Assembly: GCA_973895155.1 (NCBI GenBank)
Contig: OZ316891.1
Span: 27,032,001 to 27,096,000 of the forward strand
DNA length: 64,000 bases
Origin: Marsupella aquatica
Taxonomy: Eukaryota; Marchantiophyta
Reading direction: 5' to 3'
Part shown: positions 11,263-20,960 of the stretch, piece after piece
How the letters are laid out: each line of letters starts with the position of its first letter
Numbering within the stretch: position 1 is the stretch's first letter
Notes under the pieces: generated by a model
What the model saw: only the letters and a program-made list of their open reading frames with translations
Databases searched by the model: none
What the model was told of the DNA's origin: nothing
Made by a program: the position numbers and the translations under genes

Positions 11263-12273
11263 CGCGCGGGAAAACCCCGCAGATCGAGTAATCATCCTCT
11301 TACCCCGATCTTTCCTCTTGTCCCGTTTGAGAAATGGGGCATCGATTATATCGTACCATTCACCCCTATTACCCGAGGTCGGCGTTGCCGGTACATCCTT
11401 CTTGCTATCGACTACTCGACTAAATGGGTTGAGGCCCGGGCAACGGTCAAGGATGACGCGGCCACCACCGCCAAGTTTGTGTACGAACAGATCTTCACCC
11501 GTTTCGGACCTCACTTGGAATTAGTCAGTGACAACGGGACTCATTTTTTGAACGAAATGGTGGAAAAATTGACTGACCGTTACCTCGTCAAGCACAGGAA
11601 GACTACCCCTTATCATCCCAAATGTAACGGACTAGCAGAGCGGGCTAATGGCATCGTAGGGAAAATCCTCAACAAAACCGTGGCAGCCCACAAAACAAAT
11701 TGGGACGACAAACTTTTTGCGGCGGTCTATTCGTACAACTTGGCGTTTAAGACTACTACAAACCACAGTCTGTATTTTTTGGTATTCAGACAACATGCGC
11801 TTGTACCCGTCGAGTTCGAGGTCGAGACCCCGCGGGTACGCATCCGCCACAGCTTACCAGAGGCCACTAGTTCGTGCGATCGAGCATATAAGATCGACAG
11901 TCTAGAAGAACAAAGATTGTGGGCATCGCGACGCGTAACTGCCAAGCAAGAAGCAACGAAGAAACAGTACGACAAGGGACTACGCCAGGTGGACATCACT
12001 ACGGGAGATCTTGTCCTTCTGTACGGCAGTAGGTACATGTACTTTCCAGGAAAGTTACACACACGCTGGCTAGGACCTTTCGTTGTCCAGCAGATGTACC
12101 CGAACGGATCCCTCCAGCTATCAATGTACGCCGGCGACCTCTTTCCCAATCGAGTTAGTTACGATCATGTGAAGAGGTACTTTCACCAGGACAACGAGCG
12201 TAATGATGTTCGCGAGGACGCTTCACACTTGAGTGGGGAGCTATGTGACACGGGTAACGTGTCACTTAACTGA
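11263..12273 (+). pseudogene. Integrase core and GPF module of the gypsy element
   Basis: Read in the same frame as the segment before it. The catalytic triad is present: Asp in GIDYIVPF (about 11340), Asp in VSDNGTHF (about 11528) and Glu in NGLAERANG (about 11637). The C-terminal module has RWLGPFVV near 12070, the GPY/F motif of gypsy integrases. No chromodomain is seen after it. The last ten codons run past the proposed start of the 3' LTR at 12244. Apart from the upstream TAG, this part looks intact. Confidence 0.9.
12230..12243 (+). promoter_or_regulatory. Polypurine tract before the 3' LTR
   Basis: GAGTGGGGAG lies just before the LTR start TGTGACAC. A purine run at this place primes plus-strand synthesis in LTR retrotransposons. 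Its position supports the LTR boundary, although the tract is short and three bases (CTA) separate it from the LTR. Confidence 0.55.
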
Positions 12274-12795
12274 ACCCAGGTCGTAGATTAGGTCTTATAC
12301 GGACGTTAGGACCGTAGCTGTAGCGTAGAATAGCACGTATAGCCGTCTGTTGCCATTATGAATAGATTAGGAGTAGGTTAAGATGACCAAATGATTACGA
12401 GTTCAGGAAGATGATTATTACGCGCGACCGAGGTACGGTGGCGGCAGCGGAGTAAAAATCAGTTAGAAGTCACGCTTGGACCGAGGCACCGACTTCAGCC
12501 CATTATCAATGACCAAAACGGCTTGGCCTTCTCACGCTCGGGCTCATCCTGGCACCTCCATAAGAGAGGAGCCGATGGCGCTGCGGGCCATTTGCTCATT
12601 TCCACCTTTTTGGAATTTGCGAATGTTGCCATCCACTCGGCTTTCTGATCGAATCAAGTCGACCTTTACAAGAAGATTATCGAGGGATAAGAGCGGAATA
12701 AGGCAAGATTTAGTCAGGACGAGCGAGGCCTCCACGAGAAAAAGGACCAGCCGGGTGGGAATGTGGACTCAAGGAACCGGACTACGAGGTTAGTA

Positions 12796-13533
12796 TGACC
12801 CTTACAGCCTTGGGATTCTGGACCTTGTTTGGCGAGTAGGTGCTAAGTTCTCCGAGACTTACTGGTACTCTTGTCCCGAGAAAGCCGCTTACGAACAAAG
12901 ATACGCGAAGCTGGTGACCAAGGTAACACTGGTTAATTGCGAAAGGACAGCCATCACCAGGGATTCCAGCTACAACGAGCTGCGAGACTACATCACCGAA
13001 CTATATCTCAGCGAGGAAGGGCTTAGATCGGTAGCAGAGGCGATTCTTGAAGTCCCAGCGAAGTTCTTTAAGCTGAAAGGCAGCCAGCGGCTTACTCAAG
13101 CGGAGTTCGACAAGATTCCAGGGTACCTAGACCAGCAGATCGCAGCCGAAAAGCGTCAAGAAGACATCAGCAGACAACGGGAAGCGGCACGTAATCTTAC
13201 GTTCCTCGGGGAAAGCTCCAACGCCTTCAATTGGGATATGGCTACCCCAATACCACCAGTGCCTCGGCCGATGACCACTGGCGTACCGCCAAACCGGTCC
13301 CAAGTCCGTCCAGTGATCAACACAGAGTGTTCTTCGGGTTCCGAGCGAGTTAGTCCGCAACTCGAACAACATTCGCGTAAGCGGCCAAGGACGATGACGG
13401 CCCCCGAATCAACAACACAAACCAACGCTGCGCCTGCACCTGCCCCAAAAAACCCCCCGGCCAACCAGAACCGACGGCCCGCGGATAACCCAAAGTCCAA
13501 CTTATTACAGGTAATCCGCGTCCCCGAGTAGTC
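12796..13533 (+). pseudogene. LTR-borne ORF, 3' copy, N-terminal part
   Basis: The frame is open from 12796 to a TAG at 13531-13533. No ATG start is evident near the opening, so a splice or a lost start is possible. The protein is polar with mixed helices, then Pro/Ala/Asn-rich near the end. The stop results from a one-base loss at about 13528-13531: the 5' copy reads through this place (near 3940) into the next frame. The two 3'-copy ORFs were therefore one protein. No known domain is recognised in this part. Confidence 0.45.
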
Positions 13534-15108
13534 TGGATCGCGATCAAGAAACTCGATCACGCAGACTATCTGAAGGAGCATCAGTTGGAGCAGTTCGCTC
13601 ACTTGCTATGGAGACCGTGCGCCGCCGGGTCGAAGGAGATTTTTGAGTTCATCTCCAATTTCGACACTGACGCATCGACCACCAAGGTTTTGGGACAGGC
13701 CTTATCACTCATGGAGCATCGGTTAACGCAAATCTTCTGCCTGCCAACCGGGCCGGTGCCGATTGAACTCCGAATTCGGGATAAGGAGTATACACCACGG
13801 CACTTCAAACCCGAGGGTAAGACGGACAACGGATACAAGCAGGGGTCGTGCACCAACTTAATCTGCATGGAGCGTCTTAACTTCATACGGACTACCTTAC
13901 ACATGATTGAGCCACGATCCGAGATTTCCCTCTGCACGATCGTGCAGGTGGAACAGTACAAACGGCGGAACTGGGCCCAATTCTTCTACCAAAGATTCTT
14001 GGGGGAGCTGAAGCGGGCTCAGGGTGGTATGGCTATTGGGGGGAAAACTTACTTGGGAAGTCATATCGCCATTATCCTCGCCTGGTACAAGGCACGGCGG
14101 GAGGCCAGAGGAAAGAATATGGCCACCTCAGCCCCGACTAATGTCACCCCCACCCCAGAGGAGGCAACCCCGAGCGCGCACACTACCGTCCCTCGGGCAA
14201 ACCCCGAGCCGGAAGCCCTGACTAATATTCCGCCACCTCCTCCTATGGAAATTCCGCCGCCCCCTTCCGTCGAGCCTCCGCTACCCGCAGTACAACCACC
14301 CCCAATCCCTCCACCACCTGAAGAAACCTTCCCTTCCCCAGCGCAGACTACGGAGGAGCTCGTTGCCCCGCCCGAGGAACCACCAGTACCCGAGAGGATG
14401 GAGGACTACCAAGTAGCCCCGGGGACCATGGCCTACGACCTGGTCCAGAAGTTTAGCCAGACTATGTCTGGGGAGCTGGCGACGTACATCGGACAACAAG
14501 TCTTGGCGTACTTTCAACCAGCCTTCTTCATGTTAGAGCACCAACCACGGATTGTAAGCCGCTTGGAAGAAGAACTCATGGCGAAGGGGAATGAGATCGG
14601 GCGCCTCCAGATGCTGGTAGAGCACCTCGAGGAGGAGGCCACTACCCGCCGCGAGGAGTTAGTCCGCACCGTCGAACAGAGGGACAGACTAACCCAGGAG
14701 TTAAGCGGAGCGCAAGCAGATCTCAAGAAGCTGGACGACACCGTGCTTCAATTACGCTCAGAATCTTTGGCTCGGGTTACCAGCCTGACCAACCTCAACA
14801 AACAATTCCCGCAGGCAGCGCAGCAGGTGGCTAGTCTCTCCGCCAAACGGGATAAATTGCTGGCGCAGGACCAGATCCATCGCGACTCCATTAACCAGCT
14901 CAACCTGGAGGTAGCGCGGCTCTTGACCGAGGCCAATGAAGCTGCAAACGAGGCGAAGGAGGCGGTGCAGGACAACAAGGCCTTGCAGGACCGCGTTACC
15001 CTGCTCGTCCTCCAGCGGGGAAAACCTGGGCCCACCTCTGATCAAGGCGGCTCGAGGTCTCGCCTTGACAAGGGGACCAGCCCTGGTCCAACCACAGCAC
15101 CCACGTAA
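13534..15108 (+). pseudogene. LTR-borne ORF, 3' copy, C-terminal part with coiled coil
   Basis: About 520 codons are open, ending at a TAA at 15106-15108. In order: a globular region of about 180 residues with the block LTQIFCLPTG; a Pro-rich linker at about 14140-14390; a region with YDLVQKFSQTMSGELATYIGQQ; and a coiled coil from about 14530 to 15000 with heptad-like Leu and many Glu, Arg and Gln. The 5' copy of this ORF ends early through a deletion. Function is unknown. A structural or gag-like accessory role would fit the coiled coil, but this is only inference. Confidence 0.55.
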
Positions 15109-16094
15109 GGGGTGGTTAGCGAAGGGTGGAAGCAGGCGCCGCACGAGGCAGTTAAGTCAGCGGCATCTTTCGGTTAGGTGCAGCGACAGAATGGCTGTCA
15201 TTAGGCGCCGATTAGCGGTAGTAGGAAGAATTAGGGCCGGATCAGTTAGGATCAGCCAACGTAGGATGGAGTCCATCAACAGACTAGATTTTTGTCAGTA
15301 GGCTTGGCCGCTGCCATCCCGGTCGGCACCCTCGTCATCAACGGTCAACCAGTCAGTGCGGCACGGCCAGTAGTCAGAAGGTAGTTAGGCAGTAGGTAGT
15401 ATCCCGGAAGGTAGTATCCTCTGGTTCTCTTCCACAAACTGTAGTATTTAGGCTTCCCCTTCCGCTATGGAAGGGGGAGAAAGCTTAGTTATCTCAGCGG
15501 AAGAAAGGTGAAGCACGGGGAGTCCCGGCCTAAGCAGGGTCAGAGCGCACCAAGGAGTGAGAGCCAGAGTCGAGCTTGCTGGGCAAGTGCGAGGCGGGGC
15601 CTCGTAGAGACTGGGCATCGACTGCCGTTGGGCCTGCTGACCCCCTTTGAAGTCGAGTCAACCATGTAAACTGATGCTTCGCTAAGTAAACGTAGTCTTT
15701 TCCCTCTAATGTTTCCGCAAGTAATTGGTGTTGTGAGTATGCTTTGTCTGGGCAAAGGCACCATTTTAAGGGACGTACCGGGTGCGGACTAATGGTAGGG
15801 ATTGCCACCCATTGTATGTCACAAGGTTCTGTCGCATCGATGGCTTGAAAAGCCCCAAGCCGGGAGTTAGTCCGAGTCACTAACTGAGGGAGGATTCCAG
15901 CGGTGGAAAATAAAAGATACCTATGACTAGTACGAATTGCTTAAGTGTTATACCAGTAAGTATATCGGCTTAGCCCGACTTAGGGCTAATTGGGGCCACT
16001 ACACACCTCCTTGCCCGAACCCTCACCACTACTGGTGGTCGAGGTTGCGCCATGGCACTAAACTGGATTTAAGGCCCAGGTTAGGAACGCGACA
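15109..16094 (+). promoter_or_regulatory. Non-coding LTR part: likely promoter, R and U5
   Basis: No long coding frame is supported here. It contains repeated GTAGT/AGGTAGT motifs (about 15375-15420), a weak TATA-like TAGTATTTAG near 15440, and AATAAA at 15909-15914. Given its place at the end of the proposed LTR, it likely holds the element's transcription start and poly(A) site. These are positional inferences. Confidence 0.35.
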
Positions 16095-16209
16095 ATTTTG
16101 TTGAAGGCTATGGGCCATAACCCCCTCAGCCAACTGGTGCACCTTGTCTTTGTCGGGGACCATGGGCTCTAACCTCCTGGGGCTCACCTTGTTAAGGATT
16201 ACAACCCCT

Positions 16210-16229
16210 CACCCCTCACCCCCCCCCCC
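16210..16229. repeat. Cytosine-rich tract
   Basis: Between the gypsy element and the LINE there is a run of about a dozen C residues followed by GGCGCCCCC. It is low-complexity DNA with no assigned role. Confidence 0.6.
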
Positions 16230-16409
16230 GGCGCCCCCAAAAGGAATGTATTAACCTACACTGTCCACCATAATTAGTGTGACCAGCACTAATTTGAGAG
16301 CACCAATTTTCAGGGTCTACTCGCCGAATGAGTGTTAGTCACACTAATTTTGTGCTAACAATATTTGATGCACATGAATTAGTGTTAATGTGGTCTCAAG
16401 AGTGGAAAA

Positions 16410-16799
16410 GTGGTCTCAAAAGTGGTCTCAACAGTTTTTTGACATTGGTTTGGTGCTTTTTGAGGCGGCGGACCACCTCTCTGCTGTGGGCCGCCGGTCC
16501 CCTCCGGATCAAAAACTCACTCACCTGCTTTGTGCCAAAGCGTGGATTGATGACCAGCGTAGGAACTGGCTCCAGCTTGGGGGTGGTCGCATCACTTCCG
16601 GTTGACCCTGTTATTAGGCTGCTGAGGGCTTCTGTTGCTTCTGCTGCCCCTGGTGCTTCCTTTGGCATCTGGTTTCTGTGAAATTAGGTTCCTTTTGTTT
16701 ATTATTGCATTGCACTGCGCCTTCTGTGGCTGCTTGTTCGCCCTTGCCGTGGGGTTTATCGTGGCCGACAAACTTATAAAGTTAAAAATCATTCCGAGG
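16410..16799 (+). mobile_element. 5'-truncated L1-like LINE, copy A, with 12-bp target duplication
   Basis: AAGAGTGGAAAA occurs at 16398-16409 and again at 16800-16811, a perfect 12-bp target duplication of LINE size. The insert carries the last codons of a LINE ORF2: FEAADHLSA at about 16462, ending ITSG and a stop near 16602. This matches the C-terminus of LINE copy C (SEAADHVSA ... ITSG). The 3' untranslated part ends with a hairpin (16747-16764) and an A/T-rich tail without a clean poly(A). Only about 390 bp are left, so this is a heavily 5'-truncated copy. Confidence 0.8.
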
Positions 16800-16861
16800 A
16801 AGAGTGGAAAACTAGAGGGAAAAATTGCATTAAAAAATTCACAAGAATTAGTGTTACTTGG

Positions 16862-16909
16862 ACATCCATTTTTACATCCATTTTTACATCCATTTTTACA
16901 TCCATTTTT
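16862..16909. repeat. Four tandem copies of a 12-bp unit
   Basis: ACATCCATTTTT is repeated four times without change, at 16862, 16874, 16886 and 16898. It lies just downstream of the LINE target duplication. The exact copies suggest a recent slippage expansion. Confidence 0.95.
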
Positions 16910-17029
16910 ACTAGTAATTTAAAAACAAAAGTGGAACAACAAATCATGTTGGAAAACAAACAAAATTAGTGTTACTTGGACTCAAAATTAGTTTTACCAA
17001 AATTAGTGTAAAACACTAATTACTCTGAA

Positions 17030-19383
17030 CAATGTACTTTTAAATCCTTCTTAGAGTTGTTATCGAATGGTTATGAGCAGTACTTCCCCCACTACCAGGC
17101 CCAAGGGTTATGATTTCAGCCCTAGCTCCCATCTTGAGAGTTATGAATTTAAGAAATAACTCTCAGCTCAAAATAGAGCAAATTAAATTGCACTTGGGGG
17201 CTACTCTTGTGAACCCATGGCCACTTAGGTATTAAAATTTTCAACACCTTGGGTCCATGGTTTCATCCTGCACGTAATTCTCTTCATGATATTTTCAACC
17301 TCTGGCGTTTTGGGGGACGTTATATCCCCCAATGCTCTGGAATGACTTTACTATGTACATAATCCTTCGATAGCAGCTTTTGAGAAAACAGCCTCTCAGG
17401 GGACAAGGGACACAATAATAATGAATGCGCATGAGCAGGTGTTGCATGGGGACGTTAGTGACCGTGTTCACTGACTTTACTATTCCCGGAAACCAGGGAG
17501 TGGAGAGCCTATTTTTAGTATCGCGCGGCACACTGTAGCGAGGTTGATGTCATGATTGGAGAACAATTTTTGAATTCTGCTCGGGATTTAAGAACACTGT
17601 CTTTTGGAGGGATTTACGGCTTGAGTTCAAATTTTCTTATTACAGGAACGTGCCGTACAAGAACAACACTTATCTCGGCAGATGACAACTGCACGACCAC
17701 TGTTGGTGTAGGAGTGTTGTCAGGAGTTCAGTCCGTGCCGGCGTCAGAAACTTGAGGGATCGATGAGATCGAAACCGCGTGGATTTCCGATCGGCAAACC
17801 GTTCTCTCACTCTCCTTCAACAATTCTGTCAGCCTCCTACTAGTGTATGTATCGATGGGGAAGCGATGTGCCGCGACAATCTTTGGGAGATTGCTTTTGG
17901 TATCAGAGTCGGGCTTGTTTCACTGAGGCAGTAATGTAGCGTTGTCGTGCTGGGAATTTGAAGGTGAACGTGAAACACGGTCGTGCTCATCACTCTGCAT
18001 ACCGTTTTTCCGAATATTGAATGATAGCCATCCAAATTTGAATTTTGAATGACTTCCTGGCATTCGATTCGAAACGAAGCAGTTGTCTGACCACTGGTGG
18101 TGCCGCCCACGGATCACGGAAGTCATGGGATTTGCGCGGTGTTTTCAAACTGGATCTTTGAGGTTTCGGAGGATCGTTGCTTACCTAGCCTAGGGGAAAT
18201 CCTGAAGGCTCGGTATTAATAATATTTCTGAGGCCGAAGCAATCTCAACTGACAGTAATTAGTAATGACACACAGGTTGTCGAGTGTCCACACTCTGTAG
18301 GCAACGTCCCATCAACACACACATGTTTCCCTTGGACAAATCGGGTCTGCCCATTCACAATTATATCCATAATTATACTTCGCATCGGGAAGGATTTCGT
18401 CACTTTTCTTTCACAGGTTTTATACATTGAAATTTGAGCAACGTACTACATGTTGCTTCCGTCCGCGTCGGAGTGGAAAGGGTTCCGCCAAGCTTGCTAT
18501 GGAAGAATCAGCATTACCGTGCACAGGAATATAAGTACAAGTGTTCAAAGTCGTTTGGCTAGGTCTCCAGAAGGACAGTTGTAACGGAGTTGACAAATCA
18601 TTATCTCGTTTGCTCACTATGTATTCTCCCAACCTTAGTTCGGGATTATTACACTGCCACGGAAGAACACAATCCAATTTGTGAATGTTGTAACCAGGCA
18701 TCCACAATAACTAACTGCTGTTCCTTTTTCCTCACAAGTAATCGTCGACAAACATTGCGTATATTGTTCAGAATGGAGCAGACCATCGACAAAAATGAGC
18801 AATTCACAGTACAAGATGGATTGATAATCGATTGAACAATGCCCATAAAACGGGCACGCCAAGTGCTTTTTTAACATCCAAAACTTAGGATACTCTGCCG
18901 GTAGCCATACGAACTGCGGTGACGTCCTCTATACAATTTTCCTACATTTAACAATGGGTCTGATAAGGTACAAGAATGTACATCACTGTAAGTAACATTC
19001 TACATTCCTGAACTGGTAAAAATGCAGCGTGAGAGGTGAATGACACCTTTCGCAACCCACGCACACTACGCGATGGAAGAGGGTTCCAAGCAATTACAGG
19101 GGCATGTAATCTCGACTCACGACTGTTCGAGTTCACGCCCCTTGCGTGACCAGCCTGGACCACAGTCGGAATTTTGTACACTACAATGTTCGCGAGGATT
19201 ATCAAGACCTGCTTGGCAATTACATACCCTGTGTATGAGTTTGCAAGGGCGGAAGGCGATTAGTTTTGCGCTAAGACATCTCAATCACGTTACATTCTAT
19301 AAGGGATTCTCTGACCTGATCGTGTCAGGACACCTAAAAGTAAAAGTAAGATTTGTTGATTCTCGTTGGCAACAATCTCCAGC
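17030..19383. other. Intergenic region with no recognisable gene
   Basis: Only short open frames without motifs are present on either strand. The part from about 19000 to 19383 lies directly downstream of the H1 stop codon and must contain the H1 3' UTR. I could not identify a clear poly(A) signal or another feature. Confidence 0.5.
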
Positions 19384-20392
19384 TCACTTCTTCGCCTTCT
19401 TTGAAACTGGCCCTGTGCTGGCCGATCTCCTTGTGGTTGAGGGCTTAGTCTTCGGAGACTTCGCCGGCTTGGGAGACTTCGCTGACTTAATTGTCTTCAC
19501 TGTCTTCTTCGGTGTTGTGGCCTTCTTCGGTGTACTCGCCTTCTTAGGCGCAGGCACCGGAATTTTTCTCGGGGCTGGAGCTTTCCTCTTTGCAGGCTTC
19601 TCTGGAGTTGAAACCTTCTCCTTGGCTGGAGCCTTCACAGGCTTCGAAGGCTTTACGGGCTTCACCTCCTTCGTTGCCTTCGCAGTAGCAGGCTTCACCT
19701 TGTTTACCTTCGTTGTTTTTGTTGTTGCCTTCTTCACAAGCTTGGGAGAGGCGACTCCGTTGGCTGCTTTGGTCTTGGAAACTGTCTTAGGCCGTCCAGC
19801 AGTCTTCTTAACCTCCTTCGACGCGCCTGAAGCCTTGATCGTCTTCACTGTACTCGGTGCCTTCGGAACCTTTGCCTTCGGCACCTTCTTCAACTCTTCC
19901 GACAACTTGAAAGAGTTCTTCACCTTTGTCAACTTCCCACTCTTCGTCAAATTCTTTAGCTGAACGGACAAAGTCTTCTTGAAGTTCGGAGAAAGGCCAC
20001 TCTTGTACTTATCCTCCAAGTACTTTGCAATCGCGTATTGACTCGATCCTGTTCTCTCCTTGAGAGAAGCAATCGCTTCCTTGATCATCTGCACATACCA
20101 AAGAACGTAGATCAACAAACCAATCACTTCCACATCCCATCAAAATTAACAGAATCCAACACAACAGCACTGATTTGATCTAGAAATGCAATTGAGGAAC
20201 TTGATATACCTGCAAGTATGTTGGATGCGCAGCGGGAGCCTTCGGGACTTTGGGCTTCTTCTCCTTGGGAACTTTCACCTTCTTCTCCTTCACTGCCTTC
20301 TCAGGCTTCTCGGCAGCCTCCGTAGCAGGAGCTATCTCGGCCGGAGTGTTGGTAACCGGCTCTGCAACAGCGGAAACCTCGGTGGTGGCCAT
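19384..20392 (-). CDS. Linker histone H1 (two exons)
   Basis: Exon 1 is 20392-20210 (61 codons) and exon 2 is 20088-19384 (234 codons plus stop), giving 295 residues. A 121-bp GT-AG intron in phase 0 lies between them, at the Q/M junction inside the globular domain, where many plant H1 genes have their intron. The winged-helix H15 domain runs from HPTYLQ at the end of exon 1 through MIKEAIASLKERTGSSQYAI to VKNSFKLS, about residues 56-125. Both tails are rich in Lys, Ala and Pro, and the C-terminal tail has many KPxKxP-like units. It binds nucleosome linker DNA and compacts chromatin in the nucleus. An in-frame ATG nine codons upstream (20419) exists; I chose the start MATTEVS because plant H1 proteins usually begin this way. 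Confidence 0.95.
20089..20209 (-). other. Intron of the histone H1 gene
   Basis: The donor is CAG|GTATAT and the acceptor TGTGCAG|ATG on the minus strand, phase 0, 121 bp. The joined exons give an unbroken H15 domain, which supports the boundaries. Confidence 0.9.
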
Positions 20393-20960
20393 GGTCGTTC
20401 GTTCGTTCCAACCAATCAATCAATCCCACCTACCAGCGTGCCTGCTCGACAGAGATCGATCGATCACTTCACAGCTGCGAAACGGAGGAAGGAATTCCTC
20501 GACGTAAGTCGCAAAATTTGATCGCTCGCTCGCTCCGCTCAATCGATCAATCGATCAATCAATCAATCTAATCAGTCACTCACTCACTCGCAGCAATCAG
20601 CCGAGCTGAACGAAAGAAGCGAAGCCTAGGCTATCCCAGCGAAGACGTCGAAAATCGACGACGACACGAATGAACGGATTTTCAGTGTCGTAAAATTTCA
20701 AAACCAAATATTAGCCCCGAAATTGGTTAAACCCAAAATGTCACAAAATGATCGCTTCGCTTACTCAAATACTCACAACGACGACGAACACAAACAGAGT
20801 AGAGCTAAAATAGGATGCGAGTGAGAAAAAATTTAAGAGCTACAAAGGCTAAGTAGACGAGACTGGCGACGAACGAAGAGCGCGCCCGCCCTCCGGTTTT
20901 GCTATTGGGGCCGCGGACACAAGGGAGGCCTGTGATTGGCGGAGGGCACATAGGCACGGA
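20393..20960 (-). promoter_or_regulatory. Histone H1 5' UTR and promoter region
   Basis: Reading the minus strand upstream of the H1 start, the first 200 bp hold GATT/GATC-rich simple repeats (about 20520-20595), typical of a plant 5' leader. Two CCAAT boxes on the minus strand lie at 20904-20908 and 20935-20939, about 510-545 bp upstream of the ATG. A GC-rich stretch surrounds them. The transcription start was not located. A leader intron is possible. Confidence 0.45.
20535..20595. repeat. Simple repeats ATCA/ATCG and CACT
   Basis: ATCGATCA and ATCAATCA units, followed by CACTCACTCACT, form a short low-complexity block in the H1 leader or promoter. Such microsatellites are common in plant 5' leaders. 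Confidence 0.8.

Larger units (their letters stand above)
3324..16094 (+). mobile_element. Large Ty3/gypsy LTR retrotransposon with very long LTRs
   Basis: The order is gag, protease, RT, RNase H, integrase, all on the plus strand, which is the Ty3/gypsy order. The DNA starting TGTGACAC at 3324 recurs at 12244, directly after a purine-rich tract and the integrase C-terminus, so both are read as LTR starts. The proposed right end is GCGACA at 16094. ATTTT precedes the element (3319-3323) and follows it (16095-16099), as a 5-bp target duplication. No chromodomain follows the integrase GPF module. The 5' LTR has lost internal DNA, and its end, the primer-binding site and the start of gag are missing around 5310-5334. 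The 3' end call rests on the short TSD and the TG...CA rule, so it is less sure than the left end. Confidence 0.7.
12244..16094 (+). repeat. 3' LTR of the gypsy element (about 3.85 kb, carries an ORF)
   Basis: The start is fixed by the match with 3324 onwards and by the polypurine tract. The proposed end GCGACA mirrors the TGT start and is followed by ATTTT, the same five bases as before 3324. A polyadenylation-like AATAAA is at 15909-15914, about 180 bp before the proposed end, which fits an R/U5 border. The long coding frame in the first 2.9 kb is unusual for an LTR. The alternative is that the repeated segment is an extra 3' ORF duplicated upstream, with the true LTRs not seen. Confidence 0.6.
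16269..17025. repeat. Cluster of AATTAGTGT motifs in both orientations
   Basis: AATTAGTGT occurs near 16270, 16378, 16848, 16963 and 16999. The reverse form ACACTAATT, or close variants, occurs near 16289, 16347 and 17013. All lie in about 760 bp that also holds the LINE insertion. The motif copies continue on both sides of the LINE, so they belong to the older host sequence. It could be a degenerate repeat family or a protein-binding array. Confidence 0.6.

Noticed and set aside
19040-19963. 307-codon plus-strand frame opposite histone H1
   Set aside because: It is the antisense shadow of the Lys/Ala-rich H1 tail, which yields long Phe/Ala/Gly-rich open frames on the other strand.
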